Shown here piece after piece: positions 55,986 to 64,000 of a stretch of 64,000 nt of DNA (position 1 is its first letter; the number at the start of each line of letters is the position of its first letter). The translations under genes were made by a program, and so were the position numbers. The notes below the pieces were generated by a model. The model did not search any database, had not been told where the DNA came from, and saw only the letters and a program-made list of their open reading frames with translations. The DNA lies in the NCBI RefSeq assembly GCF_002858715.1, contig NZ_PJZH01000002.1, positions 394,252 to 458,251 on the forward strand, given 5' to 3'. The DNA comes from Chimaeribacter coloradensis. GTDB lineage: Bacteria; Pseudomonadota; Gammaproteobacteria; Enterobacterales; Enterobacteriaceae.

Positions 55986-57125
55986 ATGTTTGATTACGAG
56001 GTATTGCGTGTTGTCTGGTGGGGGTTGATCGGTGTGCTGCTGATCGGCTTCGCCGTGACGGACGGGTTTGACATGGGGGTCGGGGTGCTGCTGCGCATCC
56101 TGGGCCGCACAGACACCGAGCGCCGGGTGATGATTAACGCCATCGCCCCGCACTGGGACGGCAACCAGGTGTGGCTGATCACCGCCGGCGGCGCGCTGTT
56201 CGCCGCCTGGCCGATGGTCTACGCCGCGGCGTTCTCCGGTTTCTACATCGCGATGATCCTGGTGCTCGCCGCGCTGTTTTTCCGCCCGCTCGGCTTTGAC
56301 TACCGCGCCAAAGTGGATGACCGCCGCTGGCGCAACCTGTGGGACTGGGGCATCTTTATCGGCAGTTTTGTGCCGGCGCTGGTGTTCGGCGTGGCCTTCG
56401 GCAACCTGTTGCAGGGCGTACCCTTCCATGTGGATGCCTACCTGCGGCTCTTCTATACCGGCAACTTCTTCCAGCTGCTCAACCCCTTCGGCCTGCTGGC
56501 GGGCGTCGTCAGCCTGACGATGCTGGTGACGCAGGGCGCGGCCTACCTGCAGATGCGCACCACCGGCGAACTGCACCTGCGCGCACGGGCGGCAACGCAG
56601 CTCTCTGCGCTGGTGATGATGGTGGCCTTCCTGCTGGCGGGGATCTGGCTGGTCAACGGCATTGACGGCTATGTGGTGACCTCGGTGCTGGAGCACGGGG
56701 CGGAGTCTAACCCGCTGCGCAAAGAGGTCGCCCACCAGGCGGGGGCCTGGCTGGCGAACTTCAGCCAGCATCCGGGGCTGTGGGCGCTGCCGCTGCTGGG
56801 GGTGCTGCTGCCGCTGGTGACCATCCGGATGGCGCAACTGAACCGCAGCGCCTGGGCGTTTGTCAGTAACTCCCTGACCATCGCCTGCGTGATCCTCACC
56901 ACCGGTGTCACGATGTTCCCGTTTGTGATGCCGTCCGTGACCGATCCAAACGCCAGCCTGACAATGTGGGATGCCACCTCCAGCCTGCTGACGCTGCGGG
57001 TCATGACAGTGGTGGCGATCATTTTTGTGCCCATCGTGCTGGGGTACACCAGCTGGGCTTACTACAAGATGTTTGGCCGGCTCGACAACGCCTACATCGA
57101 CAACAACACCCATTCCCTCTATTAA
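55986..57125 (+). CDS. cydB: Cytochrome bd-I ubiquinol oxidase subunit II
   Basis: 379 residues, nine TM helices, partner of CydA. MFDYEVLRVVWWGLIGVLLIGFAVTDGFDMG is the conserved start. 12 bp after cydA with an AGGAG site. Confidence 0.98.
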   Translation: MFDYEVLRVVWWGLIGVLLIGFAVTDGFDMGVGVLLRILGRTDTERRVMINAIAPHWDGNQVWLITAGGALFAAWPMVYAAAFSGFYIAMILVLAALFFRPLGFDYRAKVDDRRWRNLWDWGIFIGSFVPALVFGVAFGNLLQGVPFHVDAYLRLFYTGNFFQLLNPFGLLAGVVSLTMLVTQGAAYLQMRTTGELHLRARAATQLSALVMMVAFLLAGIWLVNGIDGYVVTSVLEHGAESNPLRKEVAHQAGAWLANFSQHPGLWALPLLGVLLPLVTIRMAQLNRSAWAFVSNSLTIACVILTTGVTMFPFVMPSVTDPNASLTMWDATSSLLTLRVMTVVAIIFVPIVLGYTSWAYYKMFGRLDNAYIDNNTHSLY

Positions 57126-57136
57126 GGAGTCTGCTG

Positions 57137-57250
57137 ATGTGGTATTTCGCCTGGATTCTCGGCACCTTGCTGGCATGCGCCTTCGGCATCATCACCGCCC
57201 TGGCGCTGGAGCACCACGAGGCAGTGGACGCGGCCAAAAACAGCCGCTGA
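57137..57250 (+). CDS. cydX: CydX, small subunit of cytochrome bd-I
   Basis: 37-residue single-span peptide MWYFAWILGTLLACAFG ... LALEHHEAVDAAKNSR, matching E. coli CydX (MWYFAWILGTLLACSFG). It stabilises the heme centres of the oxidase. AAGGAG lies 8 nt upstream. In E. coli ybgE follows; here a terminator follows instead. Confidence 0.95.
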   Translation: MWYFAWILGTLLACAFGIITALALEHHEAVDAAKNSR

Positions 57251-57270
57251 CGCGGTGAGTGATGAAGTAA

Positions 57271-57297
57271 AAAAAGGGGCCGTTTATGGCCCCGTTT
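57271..57297 (+). terminator. Rho-independent terminator after cydX
   Basis: Stem GGGGCC (57276-57281) / GGCCCC (57288-57293), with A run before and T run after. It closes cydABX, where E. coli continues into ybgE and ybgC. Confidence 0.85.
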
Positions 57298-57341
57298 TGC
57301 TTTTGGGCGGCGTTTAAAACCGGCCGGGTAATAAACTTTTT

Positions 57342-57369
57342 TTGCTAATAATTTACATTAATTTATAGC
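57342..57369 (+). promoter_or_regulatory. Probable ybgC-tol promoter
   Basis: TTGCTA (57342-57347), 16-nt spacer, TATAGC (57364-57369), in an AT-rich stretch of the 225-bp cydX-ybgC gap. It would give a leader of about 100 nt before ybgC. Since a terminator separates this region from cydX, a local promoter is needed for ybgC-tolQRA. Confidence 0.55.
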
Positions 57370-57475
57370 GCCCTGACTGGACCCATAATTATTTCTCTGT
57401 AACTCTGGCAACCCATTCCCAACCTGAATCCCATTGCGTATAGTAAGCGCGTTTAATTGCATTACGGGATGTAGA

Positions 57476-58563
<1,088 letters not shown>

Positions 58564-58577
58564 GGTAGGGGGAGAGC

Positions 58578-59003
58578 ATGGCACGTGGTCGTCGCGGTCG
58601 CCGCGAACTGAAATCGGAAATCAACATTGTTCCCCTGCTCGACGTGTTGCTGGTGCTGTTGCTGATCTTTATGGCGACGGCACCCATCATCACCCAGAGC
58701 GTGGAAGTTGATCTGCCGGACGCAACAGATTCCAAAGCCGTCTCCAGCAATGACAATCCGCCGGTTATCGTGGAAGTCTCCGGGGTCGGCCAATATACCA
58801 TCGTGGTCGATCACCAGCGGATGGAGCAACTGCCGGAGCAGCAGGTCATTGCTGAGGCAGCCGATCGGATGAAGACCAACCCTAAGACGGTATTCCTGAT
58901 CGGGGGCGCAAAAGATGTGCCGTATGATGAAATTATTAAGGCATTGAATATGCTGCACCAGGCGGGTGTCACCTCGGTCGGTTTAATGACCCAGCCTATT
59001 TAA
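58578..59003 (+). CDS. tolR: TolR, motor subunit
   Basis: 141 residues, ExbD family. One TM helix with the conserved proton-carrying Asp in IVPLLDVLLVLLLIF, periplasmic domain with DNPPVIVEVSGVGQYT. GGAG lies 7 nt upstream of ATG. 14 bp after tolQ. Confidence 0.98.
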   Translation: MARGRRGRRELKSEINIVPLLDVLLVLLLIFMATAPIITQSVEVDLPDATDSKAVSSNDNPPVIVEVSGVGQYTIVVDHQRMEQLPEQQVIAEAADRMKTNPKTVFLIGGAKDVPYDEIIKALNMLHQAGVTSVGLMTQPI

Positions 59004-59109
59004 CACCAGGCCGGCCCCGGTGCCGGCCCTTATTATCCGGGTTTTCAACGCGCAGGGAGAGGGCGGTTGAAAACCTTGTTTTTTGGTAATCCTGTTTTGG
59101 GAATCTATT

Positions 59110-60471
59110 GTGGTAAAGGCAACTGAGCAAAACGATAAGCTAAAACGCGCCGTTATTGTTTCGGTGGTGCTGCACATCATATTGATTGGCCTGCTGATCT
59201 GGGGCTCGCTCACCGAGGATATGTCCATGAGCGGCGGTGGCGGCGGTGAAGATGGCGGCAGCGCAATTGATGCCGTCATGGTCGATCCGGGTGCCGTGGT
59301 TCAGCAATATAACCGCCAGCAGCAGCAGCAAACCGATGCCCAGCGTGCGGCCCAGTTACGCCAGAAAAAGGCCGAACAGCAGGCGGAAGAGTTGCAACAG
59401 AAGCAGGCTGCTGAGCAGCAGCGCCTGAAAGCGCTGGAGAAAGAGCGCCTTGCCGCTCAGGAAGCCCAGCAGAAAGAAGCCCAGGCCCTGGCGGAGCAGC
59501 AGAAGCAGGCGCAAGCGGCTGCGGCTAAAGCGCAGGCCCAGCAGAAACAGGCCGAAGCTGCCGCTGCACAAGCGAAAGCAGAGGCGGAAGCGGCCGCCGC
59601 GCAGGCCAAAGCCGAGGCAAAAGCCCAGGCCGATGCCGCGAAACAGGCGGCTGAGCAGGCGAAGAAAGAGGCCGCCGCGGCGGCTGCCGCGGCTAAAAAG
59701 CAGGCAGCAGACGAGGCGAAGAAAGCCGCTGCGGAAGCGAAGAAACAGGCTGAGGCCGAGGCGAAGCAACAGGCCGCAGAAGAGGCGAAGAAAGCCGCCG
59801 CAGAAGCGAAAAAACAGGCAGAAGCTGAGGCCAAAAAAGCCGCGGAAGCCGAAGCGAAGAAAGCCGCAGAGGCCGAAGCGAAGAAAGCGGCGGCGGCCGA
59901 AGCCAAAAAACAAGCGGCGGAAGAGGCCAAACAGGCCGCAGCTGAAAAAGCAGCCGCCGAAAAAGCGGCGGCAGAGAAAGCGGCGGCTGCTGAAAAAGCC
60001 GCTGCCGCGAAGAAAGCCGCAGCCGATGCCAAGAAAAAGGCCGCCGCGGAAGCTGCCAAGCAGAGTGATGATGTGGACGACCTGTTCGGCGGGCTGGCCT
60101 CATCGAAAAATGCCCCGAAATCGGGTGGGGCTGCCAGCGGTAACGCGGCGGGTGCTGCCGGGGCGGCAGGGCAGGGCAAGAACAAGAACAGCGGGGCCTC
60201 GGGGGCGGACATCGCCAGCTACGGCAGCCAGATTCAGGCCGCGATCCAGAGTAAGTTTTATGATGCCCAGCTGTACAAAGGCCGTACCTGTACGCTGCGC
60301 ATCAAGCTGGCCCCGGATGGCCTGTTGATTGACGTTAAACCGGAAGGGGGCGACCCGGCACTCTGCCAGGCGGCCGTGGCTGCCGCCAAGCAGGCGCGCA
60401 TTCCGAAGCCGCCGAGCAAGGATGTATACGAAGTATTTAAGAATGCGCCGTTGGACTTCAAGCCACGTTAA
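59110..60471 (+). CDS. tolA: TolA, envelope-spanning protein
   Basis: 453 residues from GTG 59110 (M-VKATEQNDKLKRAVIV, aligning with E. coli MSKATEQ). Domain I is the TM anchor (about 13-34). Domain II (about 65-325) is an alanine/lysine/glutamate-rich helix of KKAAEAEAKKAA-type repeats that reaches across the periplasm; domain III (about 350-453, CTLRIKLAPDG ... CQAAVAAAKQA) contacts Pal and TolB. E. coli TolA has 421 residues; the extra length is in the repeats. Confidence 0.98.
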   Translation: MVKATEQNDKLKRAVIVSVVLHIILIGLLIWGSLTEDMSMSGGGGGEDGGSAIDAVMVDPGAVVQQYNRQQQQQTDAQRAAQLRQKKAEQQAEELQQKQAAEQQRLKALEKERLAAQEAQQKEAQALAEQQKQAQAAAAKAQAQQKQAEAAAAQAKAEAEAAAAQAKAEAKAQADAAKQAAEQAKKEAAAAAAAAKKQAADEAKKAAAEAKKQAEAEAKQQAAEEAKKAAAEAKKQAEAEAKKAAEAEAKKAAEAEAKKAAAAEAKKQAAEEAKQAAAEKAAAEKAAAEKAAAAEKAAAAKKAAADAKKKAAAEAAKQSDDVDDLFGGLASSKNAPKSGGAASGNAAGAAGAAGQGKNKNSGASGADIASYGSQIQAAIQSKFYDAQLYKGRTCTLRIKLAPDGLLIDVKPEGGDPALCQAAVAAAKQARIPKPPSKDVYEVFKNAPLDFKPR

Positions 60472-60600
60472 GCGCATAACGCAGCAAGTTTTAAGACTTT
60501 TACTATAGTTTCACGGGTAATGTTCTAGTTTTGTGTGCGTTGGTTAGTTAAAATTCTGCTAAATTATCGCGGGCAGAACCGTCCAGATAAGGGAGAGACA

Positions 60601-61893
60601 ATGAAGCAGGCATTTCGAGTAGCGATGGGCCTTTTGATGTTGTGGGCCACCGTTCTCCATGCGGAAGTCCGCATTGAGATTACCCAGGGTGTGGATTCTG
60701 CGCGCCCGATTGGCGTCGTGCCGTTTAAATGGGCCGGTCCGGGCAGTGCGCCGGAAGAGATCGGGGCGATTGTTGGGGCGGATCTGCGCAACAGCGGCAA
60801 ATTCAACCCGATTGATGCGTCACGTATGCCGCAACAGCCTTCCAGCGCGGCGGAAGTTACGCCGGCATCCTGGACAGCGCTTGGTATTGACGCCGTGGTC
60901 GTAGGGCAGATTCAGCCCGATGCAGGCGGCAACTACCTGGTCTCTTACCAGCTGGTCGACACCTCCGGTGCGCCGGGTACGGTGCTGGCCCAGAACCAGT
61001 ATAAAGTCACCAAGCAGTGGCTGCGCTATGCGGCGCACACCGCCAGTGATGAAGTCTTTGAGAAGCTGACCGGCATCAAGGGCGCGTTCCGCACCCGTAT
61101 CGCCTACGTCGTGCAGACCAACGGCGGCCAGTTCCCGTATGAGCTGCGCGTCGCGGACTACGACGGTTACAACCAGTTCGTGGTTCACCGTTCGCCGCAG
61201 CCGCTGATGTCCCCGGCCTGGTCGCCGGACGGCACCCGCCTGGCGTACGTGACCTTTGAAAGCGGCCGTTCTGCGCTGGTGGTCCAGACCTTGTCTAACG
61301 GTGCCATCAAACAGATCGCGTCGTTCCCGCGCCACAACGGTGCGCCGGCCTTCTCGCCGGACGGCAGCAAGCTGGCGTTTGCGCTCTCCAAGAGCGGCAG
61401 CCTGAATCTTTATGTGATGAACCTCGGTTCCGGCCAGATCAGCCAGGTGACCGACGGGCGTAACAACAACACGGAGCCGACCTGGTTCCCGGACAGCCAG
61501 AGCCTGGCCTTTACCTCTGACCAGGGCGGCCGTCCGCAGCTGTATAAAGTAAGTATTAATGGCGGTGCGCCGCAACGCCTGACCTGGGAAGGTTCTCAGA
61601 ATCAGGATGCTGACGTCAGCAGTGACGGCAAATTCCTGGCAATGGTGAGTTCCAATGGTGGCGCGCAACACATCGCTAAACAAGATCTGGAAACGGGAGC
61701 CGTCCAAACGTTGACGGACACGTTCCTGGATGAGACGCCTAGTATCGCACCGAATGGCACCATGGTGATTTACAGCTCCACGCAAGGGCTGGGTTCCGTG
61801 TTACAGCTGGTCTCGACTGATGGGCGTTTCAAAGCGCGTCTTCCGGCAACCGATGGACAGGTCAAATTCCCTGCCTGGTCGCCGTATCTGTGA
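60601..61893 (+). CDS. tolB: TolB, periplasmic beta-propeller
   Basis: 430 residues. Signal peptide (about residues 1-21, ending VLHA), an N-terminal alpha/beta domain whose first residues contact TolA, then a six-bladed propeller with repeated [14 protein letters not shown] and [16 protein letters not shown] motifs, which binds Pal. ATG 60601 follows GGGAGAG. The 129 bp upstream may carry its own promoter, as in E. coli. Confidence 0.98.
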   Translation: MKQAFRVAMGLLMLWATVLHAEVRIEITQGVDSARPIGVVPFKWAGPGSAPEEIGAIVGADLRNSGKFNPIDASRMPQQPSSAAEVTPASWTALGIDAVVVGQIQPDAGGNYLVSYQLVDTSGAPGTVLAQNQYKVTKQWLRYAAHTASDEVFEKLTGIKGAFRTRIAYVVQTNGGQFPYELRVADYDGYNQFVVHRSPQPLMSPAWSPDGTRLAYVTFESGRSALVVQTLSNGAIKQIASFPRHNGAPAFSPDGSKLAFALSKSGSLNLYVMNLGSGQISQVTDGRNNNTEPTWFPDSQSLAFTSDQGGRPQLYKVSINGGAPQRLTWEGSQNQDADVSSDGKFLAMVSSNGGAQHIAKQDLETGAVQTLTDTFLDETPSIAPNGTMVIYSSTQGLGSVLQLVSTDGRFKARLPATDGQVKFPAWSPYL

Positions 61894-61937
61894 TGCATGT
61901 GTAAATATGTATGGCAAACAATAAAAGGATCAAAGAG

Positions 61938-62462
61938 ATGCAACTGAATAAAGTGCTGAAAGGGCTGATGCTGGCATTACCGGTTATCGCTATCGCTGCA
62001 TGTAGCTCTAACAAAAGCGCAAACAATGACCAATCTGGCATGGGCGCCGGCGGCACTGGTATGATGGAAAACGGCAGCGCGGGCGCAGGCAACATGTCGT
62101 CTGACGAGCAAGCGCGTCTCCAGATGCAAGAGCTGCAGCGGAACAACATCGTTTACTTCGACCTGGACAAGTACGACATCCGTTCTGACTTCGCTCAAAT
62201 GCTGGATGCACACGCAGCCTTCCTGCGCAGTAACCCGTCTTACAAAGTGACCATCGAAGGTCACGCGGACGAACGTGGTACGCCGGAATACAACATCTCC
62301 CTGGGTGAGCGTCGTGCTAACTCTGTGAAAATGTACCTGCAAGGCAAAGGCGTGTCTGAAGACCAGATCGCCATCGTCTCTTACGGTAAAGAGAAACCTG
62401 CTGTACTGGGCCATGACGAGTCGGCTTACGCCAAAAACCGTCGTGCCGTACTGGTATACTAA
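61938..62462 (+). CDS. pal: Pal, peptidoglycan-associated lipoprotein
   Basis: 174 residues from ATG 61938; lipobox IAAC (C22) and a Gly/Met-rich linker, then an OmpA-like peptidoglycan-binding domain ([34 protein letters not shown]). Outer-membrane end of the Tol-Pal system. 44 bp after tolB. Confidence 0.98.
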   Translation: MQLNKVLKGLMLALPVIAIAACSSNKSANNDQSGMGAGGTGMMENGSAGAGNMSSDEQARLQMQELQRNNIVYFDLDKYDIRSDFAQMLDAHAAFLRSNPSYKVTIEGHADERGTPEYNISLGERRANSVKMYLQGKGVSEDQIAIVSYGKEKPAVLGHDESAYAKNRRAVLVY

Positions 62463-62471
62463 GAGAATCGC

Positions 62472-63260
62472 ATGAGCAGTAACTTCAGACATTCTTTATT
62501 AAGTCTGGCGTTACTGGTTGGCGTAGCGGCCCCCTGGGCCGCTACTGCCCAGGCGCCAATCAGTAATGTCGGCTCTGGCTCGGTGGAAGACCGCGTCACG
62601 CAGCTTGAGCGTATCTCCAACGCTCACAGTCAACTTTTAACCCAGCTCCAGCAACAGCTTGCTGATTCCCAACGTGATGTGGACTCCCTGCGTGGCCAGA
62701 TCCAGGAGAACCAGTACCAGCTTAATCAGATTGTCGAACGGCAAAAGCAGATCTACCAGCAGATGGACAGCCTGAGCAGTCAGGGTGCCGCAGCAGCGCC
62801 TGCACCGGCTGCTGATGCAGGTGCGGCGGCGACTGCCCCGTCATCCTCTGCGGCAGATACGGCGTCTGCGCCGGCCAGCAGTGGGGATGCCAACACCGAT
62901 TACAACAATGCGGTGTCACTGGCGCTGGAGAAGAAACAGTACGATCAGGCGATCAGCGCCTTCCAGGCGTTTATCAAGCAGTACCCCGATTCCACTTACC
63001 TGCCGAATGCCAACTACTGGCTGGGGCAGTTGTATTACAACAAAGGTAAGAAGGATGATGCGGCCTACTATTACGCCGTTGTGGTAAAAAACTTCCCTAA
63101 ATCCCCAAAAAGTGCTGATGCGATGTTTAAGGTCGGCGTGATCATGCAGGATAAAGGGCAGAAAGATAAAGCCAAAGCGGTGTACCAACAGGTGCAGAAA
63201 CAGTACCCGAATACGGATGCTGCCAAGCAATCGCAAAAGCGTCTTTCCACGCTCGGCTAG
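62472..63260 (+). CDS. cpoB: CpoB (YbgF), Tol-PBP1B coordinator
   Basis: 262 residues. Signal peptide to about residue 27 (ATAQA), a trimerising coiled coil (about 40-105, VTQLERISNAHSQLLTQL), an Ala/Pro/Ser linker, then TPR repeats (about 140-262, DYNNAVSLALEKKQYDQAI). It couples outer-membrane constriction to PBP1B activity. 9 bp after pal. Confidence 0.97.
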   Translation: MSSNFRHSLLSLALLVGVAAPWAATAQAPISNVGSGSVEDRVTQLERISNAHSQLLTQLQQQLADSQRDVDSLRGQIQENQYQLNQIVERQKQIYQQMDSLSSQGAAAAPAPAADAGAAATAPSSSAADTASAPASSGDANTDYNNAVSLALEKKQYDQAISAFQAFIKQYPDSTYLPNANYWLGQLYYNKGKKDDAAYYYAVVVKNFPKSPKSADAMFKVGVIMQDKGQKDKAKAVYQQVQKQYPNTDAAKQSQKRLSTLG

Positions 63261-63267
63261 CGCTTTG

Positions 63268-63304
63268 CGCCCAGAAATTGGTCATTTCGCATGGTTTCTG
63301 GGCG
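63268..63304 (+). terminator. Hairpin after cpoB
   Basis: CGCCCAGAAA (63268-63277) / TTTCTGGGCG (63295-63304), perfect 10-bp stem, 17-nt loop, no following T run. Likely 3' end protection or a weak terminator ahead of the tRNA promoter. Confidence 0.65.
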
Positions 63305-63352
63305 TGAACGCGCGAAGAACAAGCAGTTAACCCTTTTATTCAGAAATAGGGG

Positions 63353-63380
63353 TTGCACTGCCAAGATAAATTAGTAATAT
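63353..63380 (+). promoter_or_regulatory. tRNA-Lys operon promoter
   Basis: TTGCAC (63353-63358), 16-nt spacer, TAATAT (63375-63380), followed by a GC-rich discriminator (GCCGCC at 63384-63389), the hallmark of stringently controlled stable-RNA promoters. About 45 nt separate the expected start from the first tRNA. Confidence 0.8.
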
Positions 63381-63431
63381 ATGCCGCCGTTGCCAAGACA
63401 ACTGTAAAACGTTAAGGCAGCAAGGAATTAT

Positions 63432-63507
63432 GGGTCGTTAGCTCAGTTGGTAGAGCAGTTGACTTTTAATCAATTGGTCGCAGGTTCGAATCCTGCACGA
63501 CCCACCA
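63432..63507 (+). tRNA. lysT: tRNA-Lys (UUU), copy 1
   Basis: 76 nt including encoded CCA. Acceptor GGGTCGT/ACGACCC pairs, T-loop GTTCGAATC, and anticodon loop CTTTTAA with anticodon TTT at positions 34-36. In E. coli this site holds the lysT-valT-lysW cluster. Confidence 0.98.
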
Positions 63508-63593
63508 TCATTCAAAGAAGATGTTGGATGTAAGGAAGTGAAGGATAACAACGCGCAAGCGTTGGCCCGAAGGGCGAGGCCAGAGGCCGAGTC

Positions 63594-63616
63594 ATCCTGC
63601 ACGACCCACCATCATT
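63594..63616 (+). repeat. Duplicated 3' end of tRNA-Lys with flank
   Basis: ATCCTGCACGACCCACCA plus ATCATT repeats the last 18 nt of tRNA copy 1 and the next bases of its flank, inside the 153-bp spacer between copies 1 and 2. No tRNA body precedes it; instead a GC-rich stretch with short inverted blocks (GCCCGAAGGGC, 63565-63575). Confidence 0.85.
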
Positions 63617-63660
63617 TTGTCATTGATGTTGGGCACATGATTCCGGTAGTACCGCTCAGC

Positions 63661-63736
63661 GGGTCGTTAGCTCAGTTGGTAGAGCAGTTGACTTTTAATC
63701 AATTGGTCGCAGGTTCGAATCCTGCACGACCCACCA
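63661..63736 (+). tRNA. tRNA-Lys (UUU), copy 2
   Basis: 76 nt, identical to copy 1 over its full length including CCA. Confidence 0.98.
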
Positions 63737-63757
63737 TATTTTAAAGATGGCGGTAAT

Positions 63758-63787
63758 GTAGAAGTAAGTAGAAGTAAGTAGAAGTAA
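63758..63787 (+). repeat. Three tandem copies of GTAGAAGTAA in the tRNA spacer
   Basis: Units 63758-63767, 63768-63777 and 63778-63787 are identical 10-mers between tRNA copies 2 and 3, a likely slippage product in a transcribed spacer. Confidence 0.9.
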
Positions 63788-63807
63788 AGAAATACGCAGT
63801 ATCTGAT

Positions 63808-63883
63808 GGGTCGTTAGCTCAGTTGGTAGAGCAGTTGACTTTTAATCAATTGGTCGCAGGTTCGAATCCTGCACGACCCACCA
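63808..63883 (+). tRNA. tRNA-Lys (UUU), copy 3
   Basis: 76 nt, identical to copies 1 and 2. Confidence 0.98.
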
Positions 63884-63926
63884 TCAGAACGTACCGTAGT
63901 AAAAGAGAAAATCCGCAGTACCCGAT

Positions 63927-64000
63927 GGGTCGTTAGCTCAGTTGGTAGAGCAGTTGACTTTTAATCAATTGGTCGCAGGTTCGAATCCTGCACGACCCAC
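63927..64000 (+). tRNA. tRNA-Lys (UUU), copy 4, cut by window end
   Basis: First 74 nt, identical to the other copies; the final CA of the CCA end lies beyond the window. Confidence 0.97.

Noticed and set aside
54405..57176. 923-codon minus-strand open frame opposite cydA and cydB
   Set aside because: Longest antisense frame in the window, but it has shadow composition and spans two conserved genes.
63432..64000. Regular repeats at the right end as a CRISPR array
   Set aside because: The repeats are 76-nt tRNA-Lys genes with cloverleaf features; spacers are unequal (153, 71 and 43 bp).

Overview
The window is a core chromosomal segment of a GC-rich member of the Enterobacterales. The gene order fur-fldA-ybfE-ybfF-seqA-pgm ... 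kdp ... phr-ybgI-pxpBCA-nei ... gltA-sdhCDAB-sucABCD-cydABX-ybgC-tolQRAB-pal-cpoB-tRNA-Lys is the E. coli min 15-17 backbone. A chitobiase gene next to fur, a pcp/DUF969/DUF979 cluster and class II cAMP phosphodiesterase suggest Yersiniaceae, most likely Serratia or a close relative; this placement is inference from gene content and order, not from a tree.

Layout. 1-9.8 kb: 3' end of a chitobiase; iron and redox genes fur and fldA; a chemotaxis receptor with a sigma-28 promoter; ybfE; a SYLF lipoprotein; ybfF; seqA and pgm; a His-rich PadR (YqjI-like) regulator with a long palindromic operator; ybfA. 9.8-17.7 kb: kdpFABCDE on the minus strand, a high-affinity K+ uptake ATPase with its two-component system and a KdpE-like operator. 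17.9-25.0 kb: a seven-gene chaperone-usher fimbrial operon. 25.2-29.4 kb: ybgA (with a DUF523 domain), photolyase, a secreted class II cyclic-nucleotide phosphodiesterase and ybgI. 29.4-30.8 kb: a compact minus-strand module with an Hcp-family type VI secretion protein, a Tlde1-type L,D-transpeptidase-like toxin and its probable periplasmic immunity protein. 31.1-36.8 kb: 5-oxoproline cluster (pxpBCA, two putative permease genes, pcp), then nei. 36.8-39.8 kb: a classical autotransporter. 40.1-51.9 kb: gltA and, divergently, sdhCDAB-sucABCD. 52.0-53.7 kb: a secreted PI-PLC-X/ricin-lectin protein. 54.4-57.3 kb: cydABX. 57.5-63.3 kb: ybgC-tolQRAB-pal-cpoB. 63.4-64.0 kb: at least four identical tRNA-Lys(UUU) genes, the last cut by the window edge.

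How it works together. The core carries iron and oxygen control, TCA-cycle respiration (citrate synthase, succinate dehydrogenase, oxoglutarate dehydrogenase, succinyl-CoA synthetase), the low-oxygen terminal oxidase and the Tol-Pal envelope machine. Accessory genes sit in the gaps between core operons: receptor, SYLF lipoprotein, fimbria, T6SS effector module, autotransporter and phospholipase. Most are surface or secreted functions for attachment, competition or host/plant/soil contact. No integrase, transposase or CRISPR array was seen. The best candidates for a less familiar system are the Hcp-Tlde1-immunity module, the ybgA(DUF523)-phr-phosphodiesterase-ybgI operon, and the PadR regulator with its three half-sites.
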